DNA from: Prevotella sp.
GTDB taxonomy: Bacteria; Bacteroidota; Bacteroidia; Bacteroidales; Bacteroidaceae
NCBI GenBank assembly: GCA_017412705.1
Contig: JAFPWS010000079.1
Location: forward strand, 1 to 64,000
DNA length: 64,000 bases
Direction of reading: 5' to 3'
In this document: positions 1 to 8,217 of the stretch, piece after piece
Layout of the letters: every line of letters starts with the position of its first letter
Position numbering within the stretch: the first letter of the stretch is position 1
Notes under the pieces: model-generated
The model's input: only the letters and a program-made list of their open reading frames with translations
What the model was told of the DNA's origin: nothing
Databases searched by the model: none
Position numbers and translations under genes: made by a program

Positions 1-100
1 GCCCCCCGAAGGGAGGGTGAGAGTGAGGATTCGTATTTTCAGGTGTTGTATGATTCGACATCGGCATCTTGCTTGTGGAGATAGTCAATAACCTATTATC
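1..100 (+). other. rRNA operon spacer upstream of 5S rRNA
   Basis: This is probably the spacer between an upstream 23S gene outside the window and the 5S gene. I recognise no 23S 3' end in it and no tRNA. Bases 2-17 hold a CCCCCC-GAA-GGGAGGG palindrome, related to the GC-rich palindromes at 11184, 33823 and 35976. Confidence 0.55.
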
Positions 101-211
<111 letters not shown>

Positions 212-224
212 TTCATTAAATGAG

Positions 225-268
225 GGAAGTCCTTTCGTCAGCAACGATGAGAGGACTTCGTTTTTTTT
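225..268 (+). terminator. Rho-independent terminator of the rRNA operon
   Basis: GAAGTCCT near 226 pairs with AGGACTTC near 252 across a loop of about 18 nt. A run of eight T follows. It lies 15-55 nt after the 5S gene, where the rRNA transcript should end. Confidence 0.85.
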
Positions 269-308
269 GTTATGTAATAAATCATCAGTTCCTACGTTAT
301 AATAAGGT

Positions 309-1424
309 ATGCAGTGGACTGACAGAATCAGGCAAGTAAAGATTATCTTGGTGCTGGCGGCAATTATTATTGCTGTAGCGTCATTATTGGTGTCCCATTT
401 CCTGGTGCAAGATCTCTCTGAGGAGGAACGTCACCGAATGGAAGTATGGGCACAGGCTTTGCGTTCGCTGAATGAGGCTGACGAGTCGACTGATTTGTCC
501 TTGGTACTGAGTGTGTTGGAGGGAAATAATACGATTCCGGTCATCGTGCTGAATGCCGAGGGGGGGATTGACGATTATCGTAATATTGAGGATACCCTTC
601 AGATGGCTGCCTATGCCCAGCGAATGATAAGGGTGGGAGATACGATATCCATTGGCAGTCAGCTTGTATGTTACGATGAAAGCATCATGCTGAAACGTTT
701 GTCTGCCTGGCCCTATGTCCAGCTGGGTATTGTCCTGATATTTGTTGTCGTGGCCATCTTTGCGCTACTGTCCTCTAAGCGTGCCGAGCAAAACAAGGTG
801 TGGGTCGGACTCTCGAAGGAGACCGCACATCAGTTAGGTACGCCAGTGTCAAGTCTGATGGCATGGGTTGAGATGTTGAGGGAACAGTATCCCGAGGACG
901 ATTTGTTGCCAGAGATGGATAAGGATGTGAAGCGTCTGCAGCTGATAGCCGAACGCTTCTCAAAGATAGGCTCACTGCCTGAACCTGTTGAAGCTTCGAT
1001 GAATGAGGTCTTGTCCCATGTGGTAGACTATATGGACAGGAGAACTTCCAGTCAGGTACAGCTCATCCGCCATTTGCCTGACCACGAGGTAATTGTCAAG
1101 ATGAATGCCTCGCTCTTCGAATGGGTCATAGAGAACCTTTGCAAGAATGCAGTGGACGCTATGGAGGGCAAGGGCATCATCACGCTGACCCTCTATGATA
1201 ACGAGCACGATGTTGCCATAGAAGTACAGGATACGGGCAAGGGTATTAAGAAAAAGGACATCAATAATGTATTCACCCCGGGCTTTACTACCAAGAAGCG
1301 TGGCTGGGGGCTCGGCTTGTCGCTGGCCAAGCGTATTGTGGAAGAATATCACAAGGGGCGTATTTTTGTCCTCCAGTCCGAAGTGGGCAAGGGCACGACG
1401 TTCCGCATTGAAATGAAGAAATAG
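309..1424 (+). CDS. Membrane sensor histidine kinase (orphan)
   Basis: This is a 371-residue histidine kinase. Two membrane helices (about residues 11-33 and 136-156) flank an extracytoplasmic sensor region of about 100 residues with no recognised fold. The cytoplasmic part has the H-box SKETAHQLGTPVSSL with phospho-acceptor His174, the N-box ENLCKNAVDAME, the G1 box DTGKGI, the F-box FTPGFTTK and the G2 box GWGLGLSLAKRIV, so both the dimerisation and ATPase domains are complete. No HAMP domain is obvious. No response regulator lies next to it, so its partner must be elsewhere. It starts 40 nt after the rRNA terminator. The ligand cannot be inferred. Confidence 0.9.
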   Translation: MQWTDRIRQVKIILVLAAIIIAVASLLVSHFLVQDLSEEERHRMEVWAQALRSLNEADESTDLSLVLSVLEGNNTIPVIVLNAEGGIDDYRNIEDTLQMAAYAQRMIRVGDTISIGSQLVCYDESIMLKRLSAWPYVQLGIVLIFVVVAIFALLSSKRAEQNKVWVGLSKETAHQLGTPVSSLMAWVEMLREQYPEDDLLPEMDKDVKRLQLIAERFSKIGSLPEPVEASMNEVLSHVVDYMDRRTSSQVQLIRHLPDHEVIVKMNASLFEWVIENLCKNAVDAMEGKGIITLTLYDNEHDVAIEVQDTGKGIKKKDINNVFTPGFTTKKRGWGLGLSLAKRIVEEYHKGRIFVLQSEVGKGTTFRIEMKK

Positions 1425-1559
1425 TGCACAGTCGGGTTGTCGTTTGTGCAATCTGACCATGCGTTAGAGGCTGATTTTCAACAAAAAGCGAAAAAATTGT
1501 GAATTGTCAATTGTCATTTGATAAATATTTCGTAACTTTGCACTCCAAATGAAGTGGCA
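1425..1559. other. Intergenic region with iterated GAATTGTCAATTGTC and a promoter
   Basis: The gap after the histidine kinase contains a short iterated oligonucleotide (about 1499-1516: GTGAATTGTCAATTGTC), which overlaps the -33 element of the next promoter. I see no strong terminator for the kinase gene. Confidence 0.5.
1511..1540 (+). promoter_or_regulatory. Bacteroidota-type promoter for the DUF177-rpmF-fabH-era operon
   Basis: TTG at 1511-1513, a spacer of exactly 19 nt, then TAACTTTG at 1533-1540. This matches the Bacteroidota consensus TTG-N19-TAnnTTTG. Transcription should start about 5-7 nt downstream, so the leader of the first gene is very short. Confidence 0.8.
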
Positions 1560-2081
1560 ATGTGTAGTTTGGAGATTTATAAGATTGATTTGAAGGGGTT
1601 GAAAGAGGACGAGATGACTCGTGAATTCAATCTTGGAGATGACTACTTTGAAGCTCTGGACGGCTCACAACTGGAACATGGTACGTTGCATGTGTCGGTG
1701 TCTATACGCAAGATGTCCGGCTTCTTTGAATTCCTGTTCCATACTGAGGGCTCAGTCACTGTCAGCTGTGACCGTTGTCTCGACGACATGGAGCAGCCGA
1801 TAGAGGCGGACAACCGTCTCATCGTGAAGCTGGGCGACACATACTCCGAGGACGATGACACTGTGACCATAGATGAGAACGAAGGAATCATCGATGTGTC
1901 GTGGTTCATCTACGAGTTTGTCATGCTGGCCATACCCATCAAGCACGTTCATGCACCTGGAAAATGCAATAGTGCGATGACGCAGAAGCTGGAAGAGCTG
2001 AGCGGCGCTGCCCGAAGCGGCGAAGAGGAGGCAGAGGCAACAGACCCACGCTGGGAGGCACTGAAGAAGTTAAAAGTTTAA
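1560..2081 (+). CDS. YceD/DUF177 family protein
   Basis: This 173-residue DUF177 (YceD) protein begins MCSLEIYKIDLKGL. In bacteria and plastids this family is linked to 23S rRNA accumulation and is very often encoded directly before the ribosomal protein L32 gene, as here. The CxxC-like pair in SVTVSCDRCLDDM (about residue 74) and the later HAPGKC segment are typical of the family, and the C-terminus ends DPRWEALKKLKV. GTG at 1554 in the same frame is an alternative start. A competing out-of-frame ATG at 1549 opens a 14-codon ORF across the start region. The gene is followed after 20 nt by rpmF. Confidence 0.85.
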   Translation: MCSLEIYKIDLKGLKEDEMTREFNLGDDYFEALDGSQLEHGTLHVSVSIRKMSGFFEFLFHTEGSVTVSCDRCLDDMEQPIEADNRLIVKLGDTYSEDDDTVTIDENEGIIDVSWFIYEFVMLAIPIKHVHAPGKCNSAMTQKLEELSGAARSGEEEAEATDPRWEALKKLKV

Positions 2082-2101
2082 AGTTTAAAGTTTATAGAAT
2101 T

Positions 2102-2290
2102 ATGGCACATCCTAAAAGAAGACAATCGAACACTCGTACCGCTAAGCGTCGTACTCATGACAAGGCAGTAGCTCCCACACTGGCAGTATGCCCTAACTGT
2201 GGTGCTTATCACATCTACCACACCGTATGCCCCACATGCGGCTACTATCGTGGCAAGATTGCCATTGTTATGGACGAAGCAGCTGAATAA
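2102..2290 (+). CDS. rpmF: 50S ribosomal protein L32
   Basis: This 62-residue L32 starts MAHPKRRQSNTRTAKRRTHDKA, the typical basic N-terminus of the family, and has a zinc-ribbon pair CPNCG...CPTCG at about residues 31-49. It is part of the large ribosomal subunit. The stop codon overlaps the fabH start by one base (TAATG), so the two are translationally linked. The DUF177-rpmF-fabH order is widely conserved and couples ribosome and fatty-acid synthesis genes. The 20 nt before it are an AAAGTTTAAAGTTTA-like iteration. Confidence 0.97.
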   Translation: MAHPKRRQSNTRTAKRRTHDKAVAPTLAVCPNCGAYHIYHTVCPTCGYYRGKIAIVMDEAAE

Positions 2291-3291
2291 TGAGTAAAAT
2301 CAATGCGATAATCACCGGCATTGGTGGCTACGTGCCTGACTATGTTCTGAACAACGCAGAGCTGTCACGCATGGTAGACACCAATGACGAGTGGATTATG
2401 ACTCGTATCGGTATTAAGGAACGCCGCATCCTTACCGAGGAAGGTCTTGGCACCAGCTATATGGCCCGTAAGGCCGCCAAGCAGCTGATGCAGAAGACCG
2501 GTTTCGACCCTGATACCATCGATGCAGTTATTGTTGCCACTTCTACGGCTGATTATAAGTTCCCGTCTACAGCCAGCATCGTGCTGGGCAAGCTTGGATT
2601 GAAGAATGCCTTTGCGTTCGACTTCTGGGGCGCTTGCTGTGGATTCCTCTATTCTCTTGATGTGGCCGCCTCGATGATTCAGTGCGGACGCTATAAGAAG
2701 ATCATTGTGATTGGCGCAGACAAGATGTCGTCAGTTACAGACTACAAGGACCGTGCTACCTGTCCGCTCTTTGGCGACGGAGCTGCCGCAGTGTTGGTTG
2801 AAGGCACGAGCGAGGAAAACATAGGACTGTTAGACTCCTATTTCCGTTGTGACGGCAAGGGCCTGCCCTTTCTCCACCTGAAAGCAGGTGGGTCGGTATG
2901 TCCGCCAAGTCACTTCACCGTCGACCATCGTCTGCACTACCTCTATCAGGAGGGACGTACCGTTTTCCGCTATGCTGTGACGAATATGAGCGACGACTGT
3001 GCTCTCATTGCCAGCCGCAACCAGTTGGACAAGGAAAACATACGCTGGGTTGTTCCCCATCAGGCCAATATGCGCATCATAGAAGCAGTGGCCAAGCGTC
3101 TTGACCTGACCTTGGAGCAGGTGATGGTGAATATCGAGCATTTCGGCAATACGTCAGCAGCCACTATTCCTCTCGCACTTTGGGAGTATGAGCATCAGTT
3201 GAAGAAGGGCGATAATATGCTGTTTACGGCTTTTGGTGCAGGATTCGTTCACGGTGCCAGTTATTACAAATGGGCGTATGACGGAAATTAA
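2290..3291 (+). CDS. fabH: 3-oxoacyl-ACP synthase III
   Basis: This 333-residue thiolase-fold enzyme condenses acyl-CoA with malonyl-ACP to start fatty-acid synthesis in the cytoplasm. The active-site Cys116 lies in GACCGFL, His sits in VPHQANMRI (about 257) and Asn in HFGNTSAAT (about 287), so the Cys-His-Asn triad is complete. A second Cys (117) follows the catalytic one, where many homologues have Ser or Ala. It overlaps rpmF by one base, and era begins 2 nt after its stop. Length and motifs match full-length FabH. Confidence 0.96.
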   Translation: MSKINAIITGIGGYVPDYVLNNAELSRMVDTNDEWIMTRIGIKERRILTEEGLGTSYMARKAAKQLMQKTGFDPDTIDAVIVATSTADYKFPSTASIVLGKLGLKNAFAFDFWGACCGFLYSLDVAASMIQCGRYKKIIVIGADKMSSVTDYKDRATCPLFGDGAAAVLVEGTSEENIGLLDSYFRCDGKGLPFLHLKAGGSVCPPSHFTVDHRLHYLYQEGRTVFRYAVTNMSDDCALIASRNQLDKENIRWVVPHQANMRIIEAVAKRLDLTLEQVMVNIEHFGNTSAATIPLALWEYEHQLKKGDNMLFTAFGAGFVHGASYYKWAYDGN

Positions 3292-3293
3292 AG

Positions 3294-4301
3294 ATGCATA
3301 AGGCAGGATTTGTAAACATAGTTGGAAATCCCAACGTAGGTAAAAGTACGCTCATGAACCAGTTGGTTGGTGAGCGTATTTCGATTGCGACGTTCAAGGC
3401 GCAGACCACGCGCCATCGTATCATGGGTATTGTCAATACCGATGATATGCAGATAGTGTTCTCCGACACCCCTGGTGTGCTGAAGCCCAACTACAAGTTG
3501 CAGGAGTCGATGCTGGCCTTCTCGGAGTCGGCCTTGCAGGATGCTGACGTACTGCTCTATGTCACCGATGTGGTAGAGAATCCGGAGAAGAACATGGACT
3601 TTTTGGAGAAGGTGCAGAAGATGACCATCCCCGTCATCCTGCTCATCAACAAGATTGATGAGCTAAAGGACGAATTACGAAGTACGAAGGACGATGTATT
3701 GCTTCACAAGGAAGAAGGACGAAGTTCTTTAAACATCAAACATCAAACTAGCGAAGCGAAACATCGTCATTCAACCTTCAACCTTCAACCCTCTCAACAA
3801 CTGCTCGCAGCGATTGTTGACAAGTGGCACGCACTGCTGCCCAACGCCGAGATATTGCCTATCTCTGCCAAGAACAAGTTTGGCGTGGATATGCTGTTGA
3901 AGCGCATCCGCGAGCTGTTGCCCGAGAGCCCGGCCTACTTCGATAAGGACCAGCTGACGGACAAGCCCGCCCGCTTCTTCGTGTCGGAGATTATCCGCGA
4001 GAAGATATTGCTCTACTACGACAAGGAGATACCCTACAGCGTAGAGGTGCGTGTGGAGCGCTTCAAGGAGACGGAGAAGAGCATCCATATCAATGCCATC
4101 ATCTATGTCGAGCGCGAATCGCAGAAGGGCATCATCATCGGGCATCAGGGCATTGCGCTGAAGAAGGTCAGCACCGAGGCCCGCAAGGCCTTGGAGAAGT
4201 TCTTCCAGAAGCCCATCTACCTCGAGACCTTCGTCAAGGTCGACAAAGACTGGCGTAGCAGCCAGCGCGAGCTCGACGCCTTCGGCTATAATCCCGAGTA
4301 A
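3294..4301 (+). CDS. era: GTPase Era with an in-frame insertion
   Basis: Era is a GTP-binding ribosome assembly factor that binds the 3' end of 16S rRNA. The G1 loop GNPNVGKST (11-19), DTPG (58-61), NKID (119-122) and SAKN (191-194) are present. The C-terminal KH domain carries GIIIGHQGIALKKV. The protein has 335 residues, about 40 more than usual. The excess lies between NKID and the SAK motif, roughly residues 125-168, where the DNA (about 3665-3800) is made of short iterated oligonucleotides such as AAACATCAAACATC and CAACCTTCAACCTTCAACC. The catalytic motifs are intact, so the insert is probably a tolerated surface loop. Confidence 0.95.
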   Translation: MHKAGFVNIVGNPNVGKSTLMNQLVGERISIATFKAQTTRHRIMGIVNTDDMQIVFSDTPGVLKPNYKLQESMLAFSESALQDADVLLYVTDVVENPEKNMDFLEKVQKMTIPVILLINKIDELKDELRSTKDDVLLHKEEGRSSLNIKHQTSEAKHRHSTFNLQPSQQLLAAIVDKWHALLPNAEILPISAKNKFGVDMLLKRIRELLPESPAYFDKDQLTDKPARFFVSEIIREKILLYYDKEIPYSVEVRVERFKETEKSIHINAIIYVERESQKGIIIGHQGIALKKVSTEARKALEKFFQKPIYLETFVKVDKDWRSSQRELDAFGYNPE

Positions 4302-4400
4302 GCTGCGGGTATCATGGCTCATTGAAGCAAAAAGAATTAAATAGCCTTGATTTGTTGCGGTATTCAGCTTGTAAATAGCAGATTGTCAAAGGGAAATACG

Positions 4401-4508
4401 TATCTTTGCATTGCAGAGACGGCCCCATGAATTTTCCAAGGGTAATCTGAATTCCGCGGGCAAGACAAACCCCCTCTACGCGTAGTGGATGCGTAGGGGG
4501 GATTTTTC
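4401..4508 (+). ncRNA. Candidate small RNA, promoter element to terminator
   Basis: A good -7 element (TATCTTTG, 4401-4408) is followed about 60 nt later by a strong hairpin with a T-run (4470-4508), and there is no reading frame between. This would give a transcript of roughly 95 nt starting near 4413. No TTG lies at the ideal -33 distance; the nearest is at 4384, only 14 nt away. I do not recognise the RNA family. It could instead be the era terminator together with a chance promoter-like match. Confidence 0.35.
4470..4508 (+). terminator. Hairpin terminator downstream of era
   Basis: CCCCC(T)CTACGC pairs with GCGTAGGGGG with one bulged base, followed by GATTTTTCC. It ends the era transcript or the candidate small RNA upstream. 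Confidence 0.75.
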
Positions 4509-4540
4509 CATTTTCTTTTAAGACAGCAGCCCAACGGATG

Positions 4541-4584
4541 TGAAGGGCCTGGCGGACGGGGCGGAGACCGTCAGAGGACGGGGC
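4541..4584. repeat. Two tandem 22-bp GC-rich units
   Basis: Units at 4541-4562 and 4563-4584 both end in GGACGGGGC. The first matches the unit at 33694-33715 at 21 of 22 positions. See the larger array at 33694. Confidence 0.75.
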
Positions 4585-4637
4585 AAAAACGATGTTTGCT
4601 CCGTCCTTTCGTTGTTTAAGTCGGTGGCGGAAGTTAT

Positions 4638-4721
4638 ATCCTCGTCGAGGATTGTTAAATCTACGTCGAGGATTGCTAAATCTACGTCGTGGTTTATTAT
4701 ATCCTCGTCGTGGATTTGGCT
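4638..4721. repeat. Four tandem 21-bp units
   Basis: Units at 4638, 4659, 4680 and 4701 each run ATC(C/T)(T/A)CGTCG(A/T)GG followed by an AT-rich tail. Unit 1 holds a near-perfect dyad, ATCCTCG-T-CGAGGAT. The array is intergenic, about 115 nt before the der promoter. Confidence 0.8.
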
Positions 4722-4835
4722 TTTTCGGTCCTTTTATGTCCCTTTGACTCTTGGTCAAGGTTGACTTTCCCCCTTCGGGCCGTCGAGCTAAACCTTCTTT
4801 CGCTCGACAATAAAAACAAAAAAAGTGTTTTTGTT

Positions 4836-4865
4836 TTGTATTGTCCTCGCTTATTCGTACCTTTG
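4836..4865 (+). promoter_or_regulatory. Promoter of der
   Basis: TTG at 4836-4838, 19 nt, then TACCTTTG at 4858-4865, an exact match to the Bacteroidota consensus. The der start codon is 19 nt downstream. Confidence 0.85.
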
Positions 4866-4884
4866 CACCCAAATAAAAGGATTT

Positions 4885-6198
4885 ATGGGAAACTTAGTAG
4901 CGATAGTAGGACGCCCGAACGTGGGTAAGTCCACCTTATTTAATAGGCTGACCAACAGCCGTCGTGCCATTGTCAGCGACGAGGCGGGTACGACCCGCGA
5001 CCGCCAGTATGGCAAGTGCGAGTGGTGTGGTCGTGAGTTCTCTGTTGTCGATACGGGCGGCTGGGTGGTTAACTCTGACGATATCTTCGAGGAGGAGATT
5101 CGCAAACAGGTCATCGTGGCCACTGAGGAGGCAGACCTCGTGCTGTTCCTCGTCGACATCAAGAACGGACTGACCGACCTTGACCAGGATGTGGCACAGA
5201 TATTGCGCACCTCTAAGTTACCTGTGGTGCTGGTGGCCAACAAGGCCGACGACGGCAAGGACCTCTACGGGCAGTACGAGTTCTACAAGCTGGGCTTGGG
5301 CGACCCCTACTGCATCAGCGCCGCTACGGGCTCCGGCACGGGCGACCTGCTGGACTTTGTGCTGACGAAGCTGAAGACCGACGAGGCCGATGACTTGGAG
5401 GATGGTACCCCACGTTTTGCTGTCGTAGGTCGTCCTAATGCCGGTAAGTCGAGCATCATCAACGCCTTTATCGGCGAGGACCGCAATATCGTTACCGAGA
5501 TAGCCGGCACTACCCGTGACTCCATCTATACCAAGTACGACAAGTTCGGCTTCGACTTCTACCTGGTCGATACGGCAGGTATCCGCCGTAAGAACAAAGT
5601 CACCGAGGACCTTGAGTTCTATAGCGTCATGCGCTCCATCCGTGCCATCGAGAACTCGGATGTCTGCATCCTCATGATTGACGCCACGCGAGGCATTGAG
5701 TCGCAGGACATGAACATCTTCCAGCTCATTCAGAAGAACAACAAGTCGCTGGTGGTCGTTGTCAACAAGTGGGACCTGGTGGAGGACAAGTCGCAGATAG
5801 CCATCAAGACCTTCGAGACCGCCATCCGTGAGCGTATGGCTCCGTTTGTCGATTTCCCCATCATCTTTGCCTCTGCCGTTACCAAGCAGCGTATCTTCAA
5901 GGTGCTGGAGACGGCCAAGCAGGTTTACCTGAACCGTACCATCAAGATTGGTACGTCGAAGCTCAACGAGGTGATGCTGCCCGTCATCGAGGCTACGCCA
6001 CCACCCTCTGTCAAGGGTAAGTACATCAAGATCAAGTACGTCTCGCAGGTGCCGGACACGCAGATTCCCACCTTCGTGTTCTATGCCAACCTGCCCCAGT
6101 ATATCAAGGAGTCTTATCGCCGTTTCCTGGAGAACAAGCTGCGCGAGAACTGGACGCTGACAGGCACCCCCGTCAATGTGTTTATCCGTCAGAAGTGA
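4885..6198 (+). CDS. der: GTPase Der (EngA), double GTPase
   Basis: Der is a GTPase with two tandem G domains that acts in 50S subunit maturation. The chosen ATG at 4885 gives [17 protein letters not shown], the standard N-terminus, and 437 residues. G1 of the first domain is GRPNVGKST and of the second GRPNAGKSS. The domains also show DTGG and DTAG (switch II) and NKAD and NKWD (G4). The C-terminal KH-like domain ends [20 protein letters not shown]. An upstream in-frame extension to 4825 would cross the promoter, so it is rejected. The stop overlaps the next start (GTGA). Confidence 0.96.
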   Translation: MGNLVAIVGRPNVGKSTLFNRLTNSRRAIVSDEAGTTRDRQYGKCEWCGREFSVVDTGGWVVNSDDIFEEEIRKQVIVATEEADLVLFLVDIKNGLTDLDQDVAQILRTSKLPVVLVANKADDGKDLYGQYEFYKLGLGDPYCISAATGSGTGDLLDFVLTKLKTDEADDLEDGTPRFAVVGRPNAGKSSIINAFIGEDRNIVTEIAGTTRDSIYTKYDKFGFDFYLVDTAGIRRKNKVTEDLEFYSVMRSIRAIENSDVCILMIDATRGIESQDMNIFQLIQKNNKSLVVVVNKWDLVEDKSQIAIKTFETAIRERMAPFVDFPIIFASAVTKQRIFKVLETAKQVYLNRTIKIGTSKLNEVMLPVIEATPPPSVKGKYIKIKYVSQVPDTQIPTFVFYANLPQYIKESYRRFLENKLRENWTLTGTPVNVFIRQK

Positions 6199-6596
6199 AA
6201 CACCTTTTTTATATATTAGGCGTCTTTGCCGTTTGCTGTGCCTGCTCCGGTGTCTCGCGGGAGTGGCAGGCAGCTACTGCTGCCCAGCAGTATTACAACT
6301 ATTTGGCTGAGGGCGATGCCGTGCGCTTCTTGGAAGGGAAGATAGGTGTCGACAGCCTGCCCGCTGACTATTGCGAGCAGCTGCTGAAAGCCATCGAGCA
6401 GTATCGTGACGACATGCAGCAGAAGCATAATGGGCTGGTCAGCGTGCTCATTTCCGACAATACCGACCAGAAAGCTGATACGACGCAGGCCAATGCTGAG
6501 GTCATGGCTTACCTCATACTATGCTTTGGCGACTCTACCCGTGAGGAAATCGTTGTCCCCATGGTAGAGGCTGATGGCCAGTGGCGAATGAAATAG
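6195..6596 (+). CDS. Small lipoprotein, DUF4878-like
   Basis: This 133-residue protein has a lipoprotein signal, [19 protein letters not shown], with a probable lipobox Cys at 16 or 18. The body ([24 protein letters not shown] ... [12 protein letters not shown]) resembles the DUF4878/lumazine-binding-like family of Bacteroidota, which has no defined function. It starts at a GTG that overlaps the der stop, so it is probably co-translated with der. It converges on the mlaF-like gene, whose stop is 10 nt away, and no clear terminator lies between them. Confidence 0.6.
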   Translation: MKHLFYILGVFAVCCACSGVSREWQAATAAQQYYNYLAEGDAVRFLEGKIGVDSLPADYCEQLLKAIEQYRDDMQQKHNGLVSVLISDNTDQKADTTQANAEVMAYLILCFGDSTREEIVVPMVEADGQWRMK

Positions 6597-6606
6597 ATAG
6601 AGACGC

Positions 6607-7374
6607 TTATTGTTTGTGGTGGGTGACAGCCTCACGCATCTCCTTCAGCAGGTCGGAGGCAAAGATGAAGTCCGTCAGACGCTTGTTCGTGGAGTTCATA
6701 ATCTCGCTGCTGACACCTTGCCATTCCTTGTGTCCTTCGTAAATGAAGATGATATTCTCGCCAATACCCATTACTGAGTTCATGTCGTGGGTGTTGATGA
6801 TGGTCGTCATGTTGAATTCTTGGGTGATGCTGTGCAGCAGGTCGTCAATGACCAGCGATGTCTTGGGGTCCAGACCGGAATTAGGCTCGTCGCAGAACAG
6901 GTATTTGGGGTTCAGCGAGATGGCACGTGCTATGGCCACACGCTTTTGCATACCACCTGATATCTCGCCAGGGAACTTCTCCTCTGCACCTACCAGGTTG
7001 ACACGGTCCAGACAGTCCATGGCTCGCTTCTGCCGTTCACGCAGGTTCATCGACGAGAACATATCCAGCGGGAACATGACGTTCTCCAGTACCGTCAGCG
7101 AGTCGAAGAGTGCTGCCGACTGGAAGATCATGCCCATCTCACGGCGCATGTGCACCTTCTCCTGTTTCGACATGCTGACGAAGTCGCGGCCGTCGTAGAG
7201 TATCTGTCCGGTGGTAGGCTCGAAGAGTCCCACCAGGTTCTTCATCAGCACCGTCTTTCCCGATCCGCTTTGTCCGATGATGAGGTTGGTCTTGCCGTCC
7301 TCGAACACCGTCGATATGTCTTTCAGCACCTCGATGCTGTCAAAGCTCTTATATAGGTTCTTTACTTCTATCAT
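6607..7374 (-). CDS. ABC transporter ATPase, MlaF-like
   Basis: This 255-residue ABC ATPase has Walker A GQSGSGKTVL, signature ISGGMQKRVAIARA, Walker B YLFCDEPNSGLDP and an H-loop NTHDM. The GGMQKR signature and the partner gene mark it as MlaF-type, energising phospholipid exchange between the inner and outer membranes. It overlaps the upstream permease gene by 4 nt (ATGA). The usual MCE-domain (MlaD) gene does not follow; the next gene is convergent, so MlaD must be elsewhere. Confidence 0.88.
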   Translation of the reverse strand: MIEVKNLYKSFDSIEVLKDISTVFEDGKTNLIIGQSGSGKTVLMKNLVGLFEPTTGQILYDGRDFVSMSKQEKVHMRREMGMIFQSAALFDSLTVLENVMFPLDMFSSMNLRERQKRAMDCLDRVNLVGAEEKFPGEISGGMQKRVAIARAISLNPKYLFCDEPNSGLDPKTSLVIDDLLHSITQEFNMTTIINTHDMNSVMGIGENIIFIYEGHKEWQGVSSEIMNSTNKRLTDFIFASDLLKEMREAVTHHKQ

Positions 7375-8123
7375 GACAGCAGCTGGGTTAGGAATACGTC
7401 ACTACAGAGGATGAGTACGCTCGACATGACGACGGCATCCGTCGAGGCCTTGCCCACGTTGACAGAGCCTCCTTCTACGGTATAGCCATAATAGGAGGGC
7501 ACTGCTGAGATGATGAAGGCAAAGAAAAGGCTCTTGATGATAGACATCCATACGAACCACGACTTGAACGAGTGCTGCAAACCCAGTGTCAGGTCGTCGG
7601 GGACAATGATGTGGGCGATGTAGGCAGTACCGTAAGCTCCCATGATACCCATGGCGCTGGAGAAGATGACCAGCAGGGGCATGATGGTGAGCATGCCCAG
7701 AATCTTGGGCAGGATGAGGTAGCAGGCTGAGTTGACACCCATGATGTCGAGGGCGTCAATCTGTTGGGTGACTCGCATGGTGCCTATCTCCGAGGCTATG
7801 TTCGAGCCCACCTTGCCAGCCAGTATCAGACACATGATGGAGCTTGAGAACTCGAGCAACATGATTTCTCGGGTGGTATAGCCGGATACCCAGCGGGGCA
7901 TCCATGGCGACTGGATGTTCAGCTTCATCTGGATGCAGATGACAGCTCCTATGAAGAACGAGATCAGGAGCACGATACCAATGGAGTTGACGCCCAGCTG
8001 GGCCATCTCCTTGACATACTGTTTCCAGAACATGCGGAAACGCTCGGGCACTGAGAAGGTACGCCCCATCAGTATCACGAACTTGCCGAGTGTCGTCAGC
8101 CAATTATGCAGCAATTTTATCAT
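7371..8123 (-). CDS. ABC transporter permease, MlaE-like
   Basis: This 250-residue MlaE/YrbE-family permease starts MIKLLHNWLTTLGKFVILMG. It has about five hydrophobic segments and the family-typical LLEFSSSIMCLILAGKVGSNIASEIGTM region, reading ITxQIDALDIMGVNSxxYLILPK. It forms the inner-membrane channel of a retrograde lipid transporter with the MlaF-like ATPase downstream. The ATG at 8123 is preferred over an in-frame start at 8174, because the extra residues would fall upstream of the -7 element at 8132-8139. Confidence 0.88.
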   Translation of the reverse strand: MIKLLHNWLTTLGKFVILMGRTFSVPERFRMFWKQYVKEMAQLGVNSIGIVLLISFFIGAVICIQMKLNIQSPWMPRWVSGYTTREIMLLEFSSSIMCLILAGKVGSNIASEIGTMRVTQQIDALDIMGVNSACYLILPKILGMLTIMPLLVIFSSAMGIMGAYGTAYIAHIIVPDDLTLGLQHSFKSWFVWMSIIKSLFFAFIISAVPSYYGYTVEGGSVNVGKASTDAVVMSSVLILCSDVFLTQLLS

Positions 8124-8131
8124 ATCGGCTG

Positions 8132-8162
8132 CAAAATTACGAATAAGCGAAGAGAAAACCAA
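8132..8162 (-). promoter_or_regulatory. Promoter of the mlaE-mlaF-like pair
   Basis: On the minus strand, TAATTTTG lies at 8139-8132 with a TTG 20 nt upstream (8162-8160). The start codon at 8123 is 8 nt after the -7 element, so the mRNA is nearly leaderless. Confidence 0.6.
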
Positions 8163-8217
8163 ATTTATTTTCACTTTTCGATTTTACTTTTTCCCTTTTC
8201 CTGCATCAAAGGAGTGT

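Larger units (their letters stand above)
4302..4884. other. Long repeat-rich intergenic region between era and der
   Basis: No convincing protein-coding gene lies in these 580 nt. In order it contains a possible small RNA with its own terminator (4401-4508), two 22-bp GC-rich units (4541-4584), four 21-bp units (4638-4721), an AT-rich stretch, and the der promoter (4836-4865). Confidence 0.7.

Noticed and set aside
4801-4860. AT-rich hairpin AAAAACA...TGTTTTTG before der as a terminator
   Set aside because: It is low complexity and overlaps the der promoter region. No gene ends nearby to need it.
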